Shown in pieces: positions 1 through 6,241 of a DNA stretch of 6,536 nt. The stretch covers positions 1-6,536 of the forward strand of contig CACZOT010000210.1 in assembly GCA_902782795.1 (NCBI GenBank), given 5' to 3'. The notes under the pieces were generated by a model that did no database searches, was not told the DNA's origin, and saw only the letters and a list, made by a program, of their open reading frames with translations. Numbering within the stretch: the first letter of the stretch is position 1; the number at the start of each line of letters is the position of its first letter. The translations under genes were made by a program, and so were the position numbers. The stretch is from an uncultured Eubacteriales bacterium (lineage in GTDB: Bacteria > Bacillota > Clostridia > Christensenellales > Aristaeellaceae).

Positions 1-1161
1 CTCATCCAGGACAGCGAGGCCCTCAAGGCCGAGCGCAACAAGAAGAGCAAGGAGATCCCCATGCTCAAAAAGCAGGGGCAGGATACCACCGCCCTCCTGG
101 CCGAGCTCAAGGAGATGGCCGATAAGGTCAAGGAATACGACGACGAGCAGGCCGCGCTGGAGGAGAAGATCCGCACGTTTGTGCTGGCCCTGCCGAACCT
201 GCCCGCCGAGGACGTCGTCGCCGGCGGCAAGGAGAACAACGCCGTGGTGTCCGTCTTCGGCGAGAAGCCGGTCTTCCCCTTCGAGGCGCAGAACCACGTG
301 GACCTGTGCACCAGCCTCGGCCTCATCGATTACGAGCGCGGCGTGAAGATGGGCGGCAACGGCTACTGGCTGTACACCGGCGTCGGCGCGCAGCTGGAGT
401 GGGCCCTGCTCAACTACTTCATCACCACCCATCTCGCCGACGGCTACCAGTTCATGCTGCCGCCGCACATCCTCACCTACGAGTGCGGCCTCACCGCCGG
501 CCAGTTCCCCAAGTTCGAAGAGGACGTCTTCCGCCTCACGGAAGAGGGCTTCCACTTCCTCCTGCCCACCGCCGAAACGGCGCTCATCAACCTCTACCGC
601 GGCGAGATCCTCAACGAGGAAGACCTCCCCAAGAAGCTCTTCGCCTACACCCCCTGCTACCGCCGCGAGGCGGGCACCTATCGCGCCAGCGAGCGCGGCA
701 TGGTGCGCGGCCACCAGTTCAACAAGGTGGAGATGTTCGGCTACACCCGCCCCGAGGATTCCGACGCCATGCTCAAGGAGCTGATCGGCAAAGCCTGCAA
801 ACTCGTCGAGGGCCTCGGCCTGCACTACCGCCTCTCCAAGCTCGCCGCGGGCGATTGCTCCGCCTCCATGGCCACCACCTACGATATCGAGCTGTGGATC
901 CCCAGCATGAACGAGTACAAAGAGTGCTCCTCCGTCTCCAACGCCCGGGACTATCAGGCCCGGCGCGGGCAGATCCGCTTCCGCCGTAAGGAGACCCGGA
1001 AGATCGAGTACGTGCACACCCTCAACGGCTCCGGCCTCGCCACCAGCCGCCTCATTCCCGCCATCGTCGAGCAGTTCCAGCAGCCCGACGGCAGCGTCGT
1101 CATCCCGGAGGCCCTGCGCCCCTGGATGGGCGGTATGGAGCGCATCAAGCCCGTCAAGTAA
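1..1161 (+). CDS. serS: Seryl-tRNA synthetase, 5'-truncated by the window edge
   Basis: This enzyme charges tRNA-Ser with serine in the cytoplasm, through a seryl-adenylate. The reading frame is open from base 1, so 386 residues are visible. By comparison with usual bacterial SerRS length, about 40 N-terminal residues lie outside the window. Fragment residues 1-70 are the end of the N-terminal tRNA-binding coiled coil (Lys/Glu-rich, ending near ALPNLP). The class II catalytic core follows: the serine-binding TAET at 190-193, motif 2 with RRE at 221-223, and motif 3 GSGLATSR at 343-350 with its conserved Arg 350. The C-terminus has the typical VVIPEALRPWMGG. The motif 2 loop reads AGTYRASERGMVRGHQF. 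It has the same length as the common AGAAGRDTRGLIRQHQF type but differs in sequence, and motif 3 has SR where GR is usual. It may therefore belong to a divergent SerRS subgroup or be a second paralog. The family call is secure; whether it is the housekeeping copy cannot be judged here. Confidence 0.96.
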   Translation, partial: LIQDSEALKAERNKKSKEIPMLKKQGQDTTALLAELKEMADKVKEYDDEQAALEEKIRTFVLALPNLPAEDVVAGGKENNAVVSVFGEKPVFPFEAQNHVDLCTSLGLIDYERGVKMGGNGYWLYTGVGAQLEWALLNYFITTHLADGYQFMLPPHILTYECGLTAGQFPKFEEDVFRLTEEGFHFLLPTAETALINLYRGEILNEEDLPKKLFAYTPCYRREAGTYRASERGMVRGHQFNKVEMFGYTRPEDSDAMLKELIGKACKLVEGLGLHYRLSKLAAGDCSASMATTYDIELWIPSMNEYKECSSVSNARDYQARRGQIRFRRKETRKIEYVHTLNGSGLATSRLIPAIVEQFQQPDGSVVIPEALRPWMGGMERIKPVK

Positions 1162-1187
1162 GGGAGGCGCTCTTCCGGGGGACGCCA

Positions 1188-1240
1188 GGAGGCTCCGCCT
1201 CCCGGACCTCCGGCAGGGGGAATGATTCCCCCTGGACCCC
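1188..1240 (+). repeat. Two tandem GC hairpins after serS
   Basis: Two stem-loops lie 26 bases after the serS stop. The first pairs GGAGGC (1188-1193) with GCCTCC (1197-1202) around TCC and is followed by CGGACCTCC. The second pairs 1214-1222 with 1226-1234 (CAGGGGGAA, loop TGA) and is followed by TGGACCCC. Both units thus have the form hairpin plus GGACCyCC. Neither is followed by a T tract. They look like dispersed 3'-end hairpin elements rather than classic terminators, and could stabilise the mRNA 3' end. Confidence 0.6.
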
Positions 1241-1267
1241 TCAATTAGGGGGAAACAATATAATAAT

Positions 1268-1313
1268 GGGCTCCAGTATCCTTTTGCAAGGGTATTGGAA
1301 CCCGTTTCTTTAT
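1268..1313 (+). terminator. Likely Rho-independent terminator of serS
   Basis: A 14-base arm (1268-1281) pairs with 1290-1303 around an 8-base loop, and a T-rich tail GTTTCTTTAT follows (1304-1313). Two of the pairs are G-U in the + strand transcript and there is one mismatch. In the opposite strand the two wobbles would become A-C mismatches, so the structure favours + strand transcription, that is, serS. It lies about 105 bases after the serS stop, in the AT-richest part of this intergenic region. Confidence 0.65.
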
Positions 1314-1337
1314 AGAACTGCTATGCCTGTGTTTTAC

Positions 1338-1359
1338 AAAAATCCCCAAATATGGGATT
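1338..1359 (-). terminator. Likely terminator of the acyl-CoA synthetase gene
   Basis: On the - strand AATCCC (1359-1354) pairs with GGGATT (1346-1341) around a 7-base loop and runs directly into TTTGT, giving five consecutive T including the end of the stem. It lies about 80 bases after the stop of the synthetase gene. Between stop and terminator there is also a 7-bp GC hairpin (1390-1406, GCGGGGC with GCCCCGC). The stem is short, so confidence is moderate. Confidence 0.5.
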
Positions 1360-1441
1360 CTTAAGAGGCCTTGGGCCCTTAAGCGGGGCGCGGGGCGGAG
1401 CCCCGCCGTGACCCCTAATGAAGCTGCGCCCGCGCAGGCGT

Positions 1442-3541
1442 CTAGTGCACGCGGATCTCGCCATACCAGAGGCCGCGGGCGGGGTCGTCTCCGGCGGGCT
1501 CGAACCCGGCGAGCTCGCAGAGGCGGCCTGCGGCGAGGTTCTCATGGCGGTAGCTGGCGCGGATGAGGCGGCACTCAGGCGTCTCGCGGAGCTTGCGGAC
1601 GACGGCCTCGAGGGTATCCCGCCCGAAGCCGTTGCGCTGGAAGCGGGAATCGATCATGAGGCGGGAGACGGCGGCCACGCCGCTGACCGCGTCCAGGCGG
1701 TACATGACGAATCCCACCATGGAGCCCGCGGCGTAGACGGCGAAGGGGGCGTTGGCGCGGTCGGCGAAGGCCTCGGACAGGGAGTAACTGTTCTCGGGCA
1801 CGAGGCCGGCCTGGTCGCCGGAGACGCGCAGGGCGAGGCATTCGGCGAGGTTGTCCATGTCGATCTGGCGCAGCTCCACGCGGGAAGCGCCGGCGGCGTC
1901 GGCGTCGCGCAGGAGCTTGCGCTGGATCTTGCCGGAGACCGTCTTGGGCAGCTCGTCCACAAATTCGATGATGCGGGGATATTTGTACGGCGCGGTGATG
2001 CGCTTGACGTGGTTCTGCAGCTCCTTGACCAGCGCGGGGCCGGGCTCGTACCCCTTCGCGAGGATGACGGTGGCCTTGACCACCTGGCCGCGGTCCGGAT
2101 CCGGCACGCCGGTGATGGCGCACTCGACCACCGCGGGGTGGCTGATCAGGGCGCTCTCCACCTCGAACGGGCCGATGCGGTAGCCGGAGGACTTGATCAC
2201 GTCGTCCGAGCGGCCGATGAACCAATAATAGCCCGCCTCGTCCCGCCAGGCCTTGTCACCCGTGTGGTAGAGGCCGTCGGCGAAGGCTTCCTCGGTGCGG
2301 GCCTCGTCGCGGTAGTAGCCGCAGAAGATGCCCGCCGGACGCCCGCGGGAGATGTCCACGCAGATCTCGCCTTCCTCGCCGGGCTCGGCCTCCAGGCCGC
2401 TGTCGGCGATGAGGCGGATCTTCACATGCGGCGAGGGCATGCCCACCGAACCGGGCCGCGGCTCCATCCACTTGGGGGTGAGCAGCAGCGGCACGCTCTC
2501 CGTCTGTCCGAAGCCCTCGTGGATCTCCACGCCCGTGTGCGCCTTGAACTGGCGGAAGACCTCCGGGTTGAGCGGCTCGCCCGCGGCGGTGGCCCAGCGC
2601 AGGGCGGAGAGGTCGTATTTGTCCATGTCCTCCTTGATGATGTAGCGGTAGATCGTGGGCGGCGCGCAGAAGCTGGTGACGCGGTACTGCGCCATGACTT
2701 CGAGCAGATCCGCCGCATGGAAACGGTCGAAATCGTACACGAACTGCGTCGCGCCCGCCGTCCACTGGCCGTAGAACTTGCCCCAGCCACACTTCGCCCA
2801 GCCGGTATCGGCGGTGGTGAGGTGGATGGAGGTGTCGTCCAGGTTGTGCCAGAAAGCGCCGGTGATGGTGTGGCCCAGGGGGTAGAGGAAATCATGCGCT
2901 ACCATCTTTGGCATGCCGGTGGTGCCGGAGGTGAAGTACATGAGCATGATATCGCCGTTCTCGTTGGGATAGCCCTCCTGGGGGAAGACGTCCGGCGCGG
3001 CTTCGAGGAGGGCGTCGAAATCGTCAAAACCAGGGTTGGCGCCGTCCGTGCAGGCCGCGCCCATGCAGGAGGGTGCCTGGGCGATGGCCTCGGCCGTGTG
3101 GCGCAGGACTTCCTCCTCGCCCACGACCACGGCGTACTTCACCGTGGCCGCGTTGAGGCGGTAGACGATATCCTTGGCCATGAGCTGCGCCGTGGCGGGG
3201 ATCTGAATCGCGCCGATGCGCATCAGCCCCAGGGCGATCACCCAGTACTGCCAGCGCCGCTTGAGCATCAGGAGCACCGGATCGCCCTTGCGGATCCCCT
3301 TCTGCCAGAGCACGTTCGCCGCCTTCCGGGAATAGCGCGCGAGGTCGGCGAAGGTGAGGATCTTCTCCCTGCGGTCGTTACCCACCCAGATCATGGCGCG
3401 CTGCTCCGGAGCGAGGTTCGCATATTCATCGATGATATCGATGGCATAGTTGAACTTTTCCGGGATGCGCAGGGAATAATTGGCGTAGAAATCCTCCAGG
3501 GAGACATAGTCTTCCTTAGTATAGCGGCCCAGCAGGCGCAT
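1442..3541 (-). CDS. AMP-forming acyl/acetyl-CoA synthetase fused to a GNAT acetyltransferase domain
   Basis: The 699-residue protein joins a complete acyl-adenylate-forming ligase to a GNAT domain. Ligase landmarks in order are the P-loop TSGTTGMPKM (204-213), GFGQTE (343-348), YHTGD (425-429), the hinge region GRSDDVIKSSGYR (443-455) and PKTVSGKIQRKLLR (532-545), where K538 is the expected catalytic lysine. The overall look is of the acetyl-/medium-chain acyl-CoA synthetase group: carboxylate + ATP + CoA gives acyl-CoA + AMP + PPi. From about residue 554 (VELRQIDMDNLAECLAL) to the end it resembles BltD/spermidine-type GNATs, with acetyl-CoA-binding motif A as FQRNGFG (634-640). The usual ligase length is about 550 residues, so the GNAT part is an addition without a frame break. 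On the - strand AGGAG lies 8 bases before this ATG and supports the start. No clear promoter was found. The substrate cannot be read from the sequence; the GNAT might use the acyl-CoA made, or modify K538, and both ideas are inference. Confidence 0.93.
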   Translation of the reverse strand: MRLLGRYTKEDYVSLEDFYANYSLRIPEKFNYAIDIIDEYANLAPEQRAMIWVGNDRREKILTFADLARYSRKAANVLWQKGIRKGDPVLLMLKRRWQYWVIALGLMRIGAIQIPATAQLMAKDIVYRLNAATVKYAVVVGEEEVLRHTAEAIAQAPSCMGAACTDGANPGFDDFDALLEAAPDVFPQEGYPNENGDIMLMYFTSGTTGMPKMVAHDFLYPLGHTITGAFWHNLDDTSIHLTTADTGWAKCGWGKFYGQWTAGATQFVYDFDRFHAADLLEVMAQYRVTSFCAPPTIYRYIIKEDMDKYDLSALRWATAAGEPLNPEVFRQFKAHTGVEIHEGFGQTESVPLLLTPKWMEPRPGSVGMPSPHVKIRLIADSGLEAEPGEEGEICVDISRGRPAGIFCGYYRDEARTEEAFADGLYHTGDKAWRDEAGYYWFIGRSDDVIKSSGYRIGPFEVESALISHPAVVECAITGVPDPDRGQVVKATVILAKGYEPGPALVKELQNHVKRITAPYKYPRIIEFVDELPKTVSGKIQRKLLRDADAAGASRVELRQIDMDNLAECLALRVSGDQAGLVPENSYSLSEAFADRANAPFAVYAAGSMVGFVMYRLDAVSGVAAVSRLMIDSRFQRNGFGRDTLEAVVRKLRETPECRLIRASYRHENLAAGRLCELAGFEPAGDDPARGLWYGEIRVH

Positions 3542-3613
3542 ATGGCGTTCTCCTCCTCAATGTGTGTCTGCGATACGGGGATGGGCTCCGCGCGCTCTCA
3601 CGAGCGCCGCCCC

Positions 3614-3647
3614 TGCAGAGGGGGCTGCGCCCCCTCTGCACTCCCCC
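3614..3647. repeat. Perfect 11-bp GC hairpin with TGCACTCCCCC trailer
   Basis: TGCAGAGGGGG (3614-3624) pairs with 3630-3640 around CTGCG. The trailer TGCACTCCCCC runs to 3647 and leads into repeat copy A. A close relative stands at 6242-6271 after the + strand gene. The right edge of the window ends inside the matching trailer of copy B, so this hairpin may be part of the full repeat unit. On the - strand it would lie in the leader of the synthetase mRNA. Confidence 0.6.
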
Positions 3648-3808
3648 TGTGAGTATGATCGTGCGCCAAGTATCCGCTCGTCCTGCGGACGCGCGGATAC
3701 TTGGCCGCCCTGGCGCGAGAGGGCCTCGCCCCACGGCTCGGCCCTCTCGCGCTCCACGCCCGCGCTTGAGGCGATAGCGTCAAGCACAGGTCGGAGCCCG
3801 CGAGACCG
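3635..3808 (+). repeat. Long dispersed repeat, copy A (inverted relative to 6362-6536)
   Basis: Hand alignment with the reverse complement of 6362-6536 gives seven substitutions and one single-base indel over 174 bases, about 95% identity. Similarity stops just after GCGAGACCG (3808). Inside are a palindrome (3665-3683 with 3687-3705, loop TGC, one T-C mismatch at 3678/3692) and a second stem-loop of 12-13 bp (3713-3725 with 3740-3752) with a small inner helix GCC/GGC. A short pair GCTTGA/TCAAGC (3764-3769/3780-3785) follows. No protein-coding signature is present. It could be a MITE-like or REP/BIME-like element or a structured RNA; the class is unknown. Confidence 0.85.
3665..3705. repeat. 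Long palindrome inside repeat copy A
   Basis: The 19-base arms begin GCCAAGTATCCG and end CGGATACTTGGC around a TGC loop. One pair is broken because T3678 faces C3692; copy B has G at the matching place and is perfect. The tip of the stem is CGTCC/GGACG. No T tract follows in either direction, so it is not a standard intrinsic terminator. Confidence 0.85.
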
Positions 3809-4040
3809 ATTCTCCACGGCTTTCCTGCGTTCCCCCTTTGGCCGCGCGCTTTCCGCGGCGCAAGGGGCCGGCGCTCCCCAGGAGGCGCGTCGAGGCGGGT
3901 GGTCCTGAAGGGACCGTCCGCCGAGGTGCGCCCGGCCCAACCGGCTTCACGGTTTCCTCTGACGCTGCGGCGGGAGCTCTGCGGGCGCGGTCGCGAGGGG
4001 TGGCTCCCGCAGGAGCCGTCCCGAGCGGTCGCGTCCGCCC

Positions 4041-4085
4041 GGTCCGAAGCCGCCCGCGCGCCGGAGGCGCGGGCGGCTTCGGACC
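4041..4085. repeat. Perfect 19-bp GC-rich stem-loop
   Basis: Bases 4041-4059 (GGTCCGAAGCC...) are the exact reverse complement of 4067-4085, with a 7-base loop GCCGGAG. An alternative top register (GCGCC/GGCGC around GGA) is possible. It lies about 105 bases downstream of the regulator gene on the - strand and has no T tract. It may block exonucleases or belong to a dispersed hairpin family; the role is unknown. Confidence 0.7.
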
Positions 4086-4119
4086 CGTTCCCGTCGCGGG
4101 AGGACCGCCCAAGGCAGAT

Positions 4120-4165
4120 GGGGTGCAGGGGCACGGCCGGCGGCCGCAGGCCGCCGGCGCCCCTG
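4120..4165 (-). terminator. GC hairpin after the regulator gene, terminator-like without T tract
   Basis: It starts 24 bases after the regulator stop. In - strand sense, CAGGGGC plus GCCGGCGGCC pairs across a TGC loop with its complement, interrupted by a 3-base bulge (CGT), giving 17 pairs. It is followed directly by a CACCCC trailer, so the boundary reads TGCACCCC, as at other gene ends in this window. No run of T follows, so it may be a 3'-end stabiliser or a weak terminator. Confidence 0.45.
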
Positions 4166-4189
4166 CCCGGCGTATTTCCGCTCGTCGGA

Positions 4190-4744
4190 TCAAGGAATGA
4201 CGATGGCGAGGAATTTGCACTCCTTATCGCCCACGGCTTGCATGGCGTGCGGGTGGATGGAATCGTAATAGGCGCAGTCGCCCGGATAGAGCTCGGTCTC
4301 CTGGCCGCCCACGCGCAGCCGCAGCACACCCTCGAGCACGTAATCGAACTCGTGGCCGGAGTGGCTGTTGGTCTCCATATCGCGGTTGGCGTCCGGCGCG
4401 ACGGTCACAAACAGCGGCTCGACGCGGCGATGGTTGAAGTTGAAGGCGAGGTTCTTATAGACGTAATGTTTGGCGCGCTCGATCTCCACGCCCATATTGC
4501 GGCGGGTCACGGCGCAGGTGGACAGTTTCGGCGCCTCTCCGGTGAGGATGGTCGTGGTGTCGATATTATAAAACGCGGAGAGTTTGAGCAGCAGGCTGAT
4601 GGGGATATCCGCCTCGCCCGCCTCGTAGGAACGGTATTCCTCCGGCGGGATCTCCACGCCGGCGGCGACCTCCTCTATCGAATAATCGCTGATCTCGCGC
4701 AATTCACGGATGCGCATGGCGATCTGCCTCTCCTGCATGGTCAT
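4190..4744 (-). CDS. XRE-family HTH regulator with C-terminal cupin domain
   Basis: The 184-residue protein has an N-terminal XRE helix-turn-helix (about residues 8-66: MRIRELREISDYSIEEVAAG...YEAGEADIP...LSAFYNID) and a C-terminal single cupin barrel (about 105-182). Likely metal/ligand residues are H128, H131 and E132 in HSGHEF, with PGD at 154-156 and H164/H166 in DSIHPHA. Proteins of this build are small-molecule-sensing transcription regulators in the cytoplasm; the ligand is unknown. The frame is open up to 4924, but residues before 4744 show no domain and would overlap the likely promoter, so ATG 4744 is preferred. A weak site GCGAGG lies 4 bases before it, and ATG 4738 (10 bases from that site) is an alternative. 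It reads toward the acyl-CoA synthetase, so it may control that gene, but 648 bases with several hairpins lie between them. Confidence 0.9.
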   Translation of the reverse strand: MTMQERQIAMRIRELREISDYSIEEVAAGVEIPPEEYRSYEAGEADIPISLLLKLSAFYNIDTTTILTGEAPKLSTCAVTRRNMGVEIERAKHYVYKNLAFNFNHRRVEPLFVTVAPDANRDMETNSHSGHEFDYVLEGVLRLRVGGQETELYPGDCAYYDSIHPHAMQAVGDKECKFLAIVIP

Positions 4745-4771
4745 AGTGCCTCGCCCGCCCTTCTCAAAGAT

Positions 4772-4808
4772 TTGGAAAAGTATAAACCCGGCCCGCAATT
4801 CTATGCAA
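4772..4808 (-). promoter_or_regulatory. Putative sigma-A promoter of the regulator gene
   Basis: On the - strand a -10 box TATACT (4784-4779) stands 18 bases after a weak -35 box TTGCAT (4808-4803). Transcription would start near 4772 and leave a leader of about 28 bases before ATG 4744. The boxes sit in the only AT-rich island of the divergent intergenic region. The -35 matches consensus at only three of six positions. An autoregulatory operator is plausible, but no clear dyad was found over the boxes. Confidence 0.5.
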
Positions 4809-4870
4809 GCGAAATTATGTAATCTTTCCAGCCCGATTTTGCGGTCCTTCTCCTTCTGTGCCGGGGCCGC

Positions 4871-4916
4871 CGCGCATAGGCTCCCAGAGGGCGCCATGCG
4901 CGCCCGCGAGAGGAGG
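4871..4916 (+). promoter_or_regulatory. Leader stem-loop and strong ribosome binding site of the 4924 gene
   Basis: CGCGCAT (4871-4877) pairs with ATGCGCG (4896-4902). The helix continues as GGC/GCC and CCC/GGG up to an AGA loop, giving 13 pairs with one bulge (A4878) and one mismatch. AGGAGG at 4911-4916 lies 8 bases past the stem and 7 before ATG 4924, which fixes that start over the in-frame ATG at 4858. The hairpin also contains an ATG (4896), in a different frame from the gene. A role in translation control is possible; no convincing + strand promoter was found upstream. Confidence 0.55.
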
Positions 4917-4923
4917 CTGCTCA

Positions 4924-6207
4924 ATGGTGCGAAACGATTACCGGCGCGCGCTGATCCTGCTGCGCGCCCTGCACAGCGGATATCAGGGACACGTGCGCCT
5001 GGAGAGGCGCCAGGCGATGGGCAATATGCAATTCACCGTCAGCGGGCCCGGCGTCCGGGAGGACGACCTGCGGGCGGTCCTCGCCGCTCGCCTGGAAGGC
5101 GGCTGGAAGGCCGTCCGCCTGGGACGGCTGCAGCGCGGCACGGAAAGGCAGGCGGGCCTGCACTGGGCGTTCGACCCGCGCGGCATTGAGGGGCTGCCCC
5201 TGGAGCGCTACCAGATCGCCGCCGTGATACGGGAGAGCGCGGCCGGGTGCGAGCTAATGCTCTTCGGCTTCCTGCACGGGAGCGTCTCCCTGCGGCCGGG
5301 CGAGCTTGAGGAAGCGTTGTGCGGCAATGCCTGCGCCTATCCGGAGACGCCCACCTCGCCATCCGACGGCGACGCGCCGCCCGCCGGTTCTGTCCCTTCC
5401 GCTCCCTCCAGTGGCGCGCCGTCTCCTGAACCGCCATCCCCAGACGAACCGCCGACCGACCCATCCAATGAAGGCGCGCGGTCCGTATCCCCGCCGCCGG
5501 AAGAAGCAGCCGCGCCTGTTCCTCCGGTTCCAGAAGCCGCGCCCTCGCCTGCGGAAGAAGAGGCGGACATCCCTGTCCCGGCGAGGGAGGATCTTGCTAC
5601 GTGTGCCTCCGCTCAGCCGACGAGCGTTCCCCTTTCTTCAGCGGATGAGAGTTCCCTGGAGATCGCCGCCCCTGCCGCCGAACCGGTCCCGTTTTTCGGC
5701 GGCGAGGACCTCCTCCTGGACCTCCCGTCTTCGGGCGGAGCGACGGATGCGCCTTCCGCTCAGGAGGATCACGTCATGGACACCGCCGCGTCCTCCGCGC
5801 ACGCTGATCGTTCCGGACCGGATCCCGCCGACGTGTTTATGGACGCGCCGGCCGTTCCGGCAGACGCCCCCGCTCCCAATGCCATGGCGCTCCTCGGTCT
5901 CGACCCCCGCCGGCCCTGGCCGGAGTCCGTCGAGCCGCTGCGAGCCCTGTTTGCCTCTGCCGAGCCGTTCGTCCCCTTCGCTGAGGACGGCTACGTGTTC
6001 GTGCGCGCCCATCACTCGGACGACTGCCCGGAGTGCGCGGTTGGCGTCCGAGCCGAAAACGGCGCGCCGGTCTCCATCGCCTACGCCGTCCCGGCTGGCA
6101 GCGAGACGGTGCCGCCCGCTGGTCTCGAAGGCTACGCGCGGCGCGGCGGCTGGTGGGTGGTCTTTGCGGATCCCGCTGATGGCTCCTTCCAGGATCCGCC
6201 CACCTGA
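4924..6207 (+). CDS. Unrecognised two-domain protein with a long Pro/Ala/Ser/Glu-rich linker
   Basis: The function of this 427-residue protein is not recognised. The start is set by AGGAGG 7 bases upstream. Residues 1-134 (beginning MVRNDYRRALILLRALHSGY) look like a compact folded domain with alternating beta-like stretches such as MQFTVSGPG and CELMLFGFLHGSVSL. Residues 139-325 are low-complexity and probably disordered, rich in Pro, Ala, Ser and acidic residues, with short hydrophobic islands such as PVPFFGGEDLLLDLP (254-268). Residues 331-425 form a second likely domain (WPESVEPLRALF...GYVFVRAHH...CPECAVGV...PAGLEGYARRGGWWVVF) with two cysteines in DCPEC. There is no signal peptide or membrane segment, so it is probably cytoplasmic. 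The N-terminal domain looks familiar from uncharacterised clostridial proteins, but that is memory, not a search. It is followed directly by a strong hairpin, suggesting a single-gene transcript. Confidence 0.85.
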   Translation: MVRNDYRRALILLRALHSGYQGHVRLERRQAMGNMQFTVSGPGVREDDLRAVLAARLEGGWKAVRLGRLQRGTERQAGLHWAFDPRGIEGLPLERYQIAAVIRESAAGCELMLFGFLHGSVSLRPGELEEALCGNACAYPETPTSPSDGDAPPAGSVPSAPSSGAPSPEPPSPDEPPTDPSNEGARSVSPPPEEAAAPVPPVPEAAPSPAEEEADIPVPAREDLATCASAQPTSVPLSSADESSLEIAAPAAEPVPFFGGEDLLLDLPSSGGATDAPSAQEDHVMDTAASSAHADRSGPDPADVFMDAPAVPADAPAPNAMALLGLDPRRPWPESVEPLRALFASAEPFVPFAEDGYVFVRAHHSDDCPECAVGVRAENGAPVSIAYAVPAGSETVPPAGLEGYARRGGWWVVFADPADGSFQDPPT

Positions 6208-6208
6208 A

Positions 6209-6241
6209 CCGGGATCGGCGCGCTTCGCGCGCCGATCCCGG
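6209..6241 (+). terminator. Perfect 15-bp hairpin after the 4924 gene
   Basis: Bases 6209-6223 (CCGGGATCGGCGCGC) pair exactly with 6227-6241 around TTC, starting two bases after the stop codon. No T tract follows; instead the next palindrome begins at once. It probably marks the mRNA 3' end, either as a terminator of the T-less kind or as an exonuclease barrier. Confidence 0.55.

Larger units (their letters stand above)
3542..4189. other. 648-base intergenic region dense in hairpins, no supported gene
   Basis: No reading frame here has protein-family features; the long open frames follow from high GC and lie on shadow strands. Next to the synthetase start are a 6-bp hairpin (3592-3607) and an 11-bp hairpin (3614-3640). 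Then comes repeat copy A (3635-3808). After it are a stem-loop at 3833-3867 (CCCCTT and GCCGCG arms with a 2x2 internal loop), a short one at 3901-3915 (GGTCC/GGACC), an 8-bp pair at 3970-3977/4003-4010, a perfect 19-bp stem at 4041-4085 and a bulged 17-bp stem at 4126-4165. The region separates the regulator from the synthetase on the same strand. Confidence 0.7.

Noticed and set aside
1259..1264. A perfect TATAAT on the + strand
   Set aside because: No -35 box at the right distance and no + strand gene follows; the next element is the serS terminator.
1418..3652. A 744-codon open frame on the + strand
   Set aside because: It lies antisense to the acyl-CoA synthetase, whose motifs are unmistakable. 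The frame stays open because of high GC and codon bias; its translation is Ala/Gly/Val/Asp/His-rich with no family features.
3614..4165. CRISPR array or tandem repeat
   Set aside because: The palindromes differ from each other in sequence and spacing; there is no regular repeat-spacer pattern.
3598..4200. Several 100-240 codon frames on both strands in the hairpin-rich region
   Set aside because: They overlap one another, are Arg/Ala/Pro/Gly-rich, lack ribosome binding sites and cross palindromic DNA; all are best seen as GC-driven shadows.
4858..4923. An earlier start (ATG 4858) for the unrecognised + strand gene
   Set aside because: AGGAGG with a 7-base spacer points to ATG 4924, and the extra residues would be encoded by the leader hairpin and the ribosome binding site.
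4745..4924. A 60-residue N-terminal extension of the XRE-cupin regulator
   Set aside because: The extension shows no domain and would run through the putative promoter; the HTH begins normally a few residues after ATG 4744.
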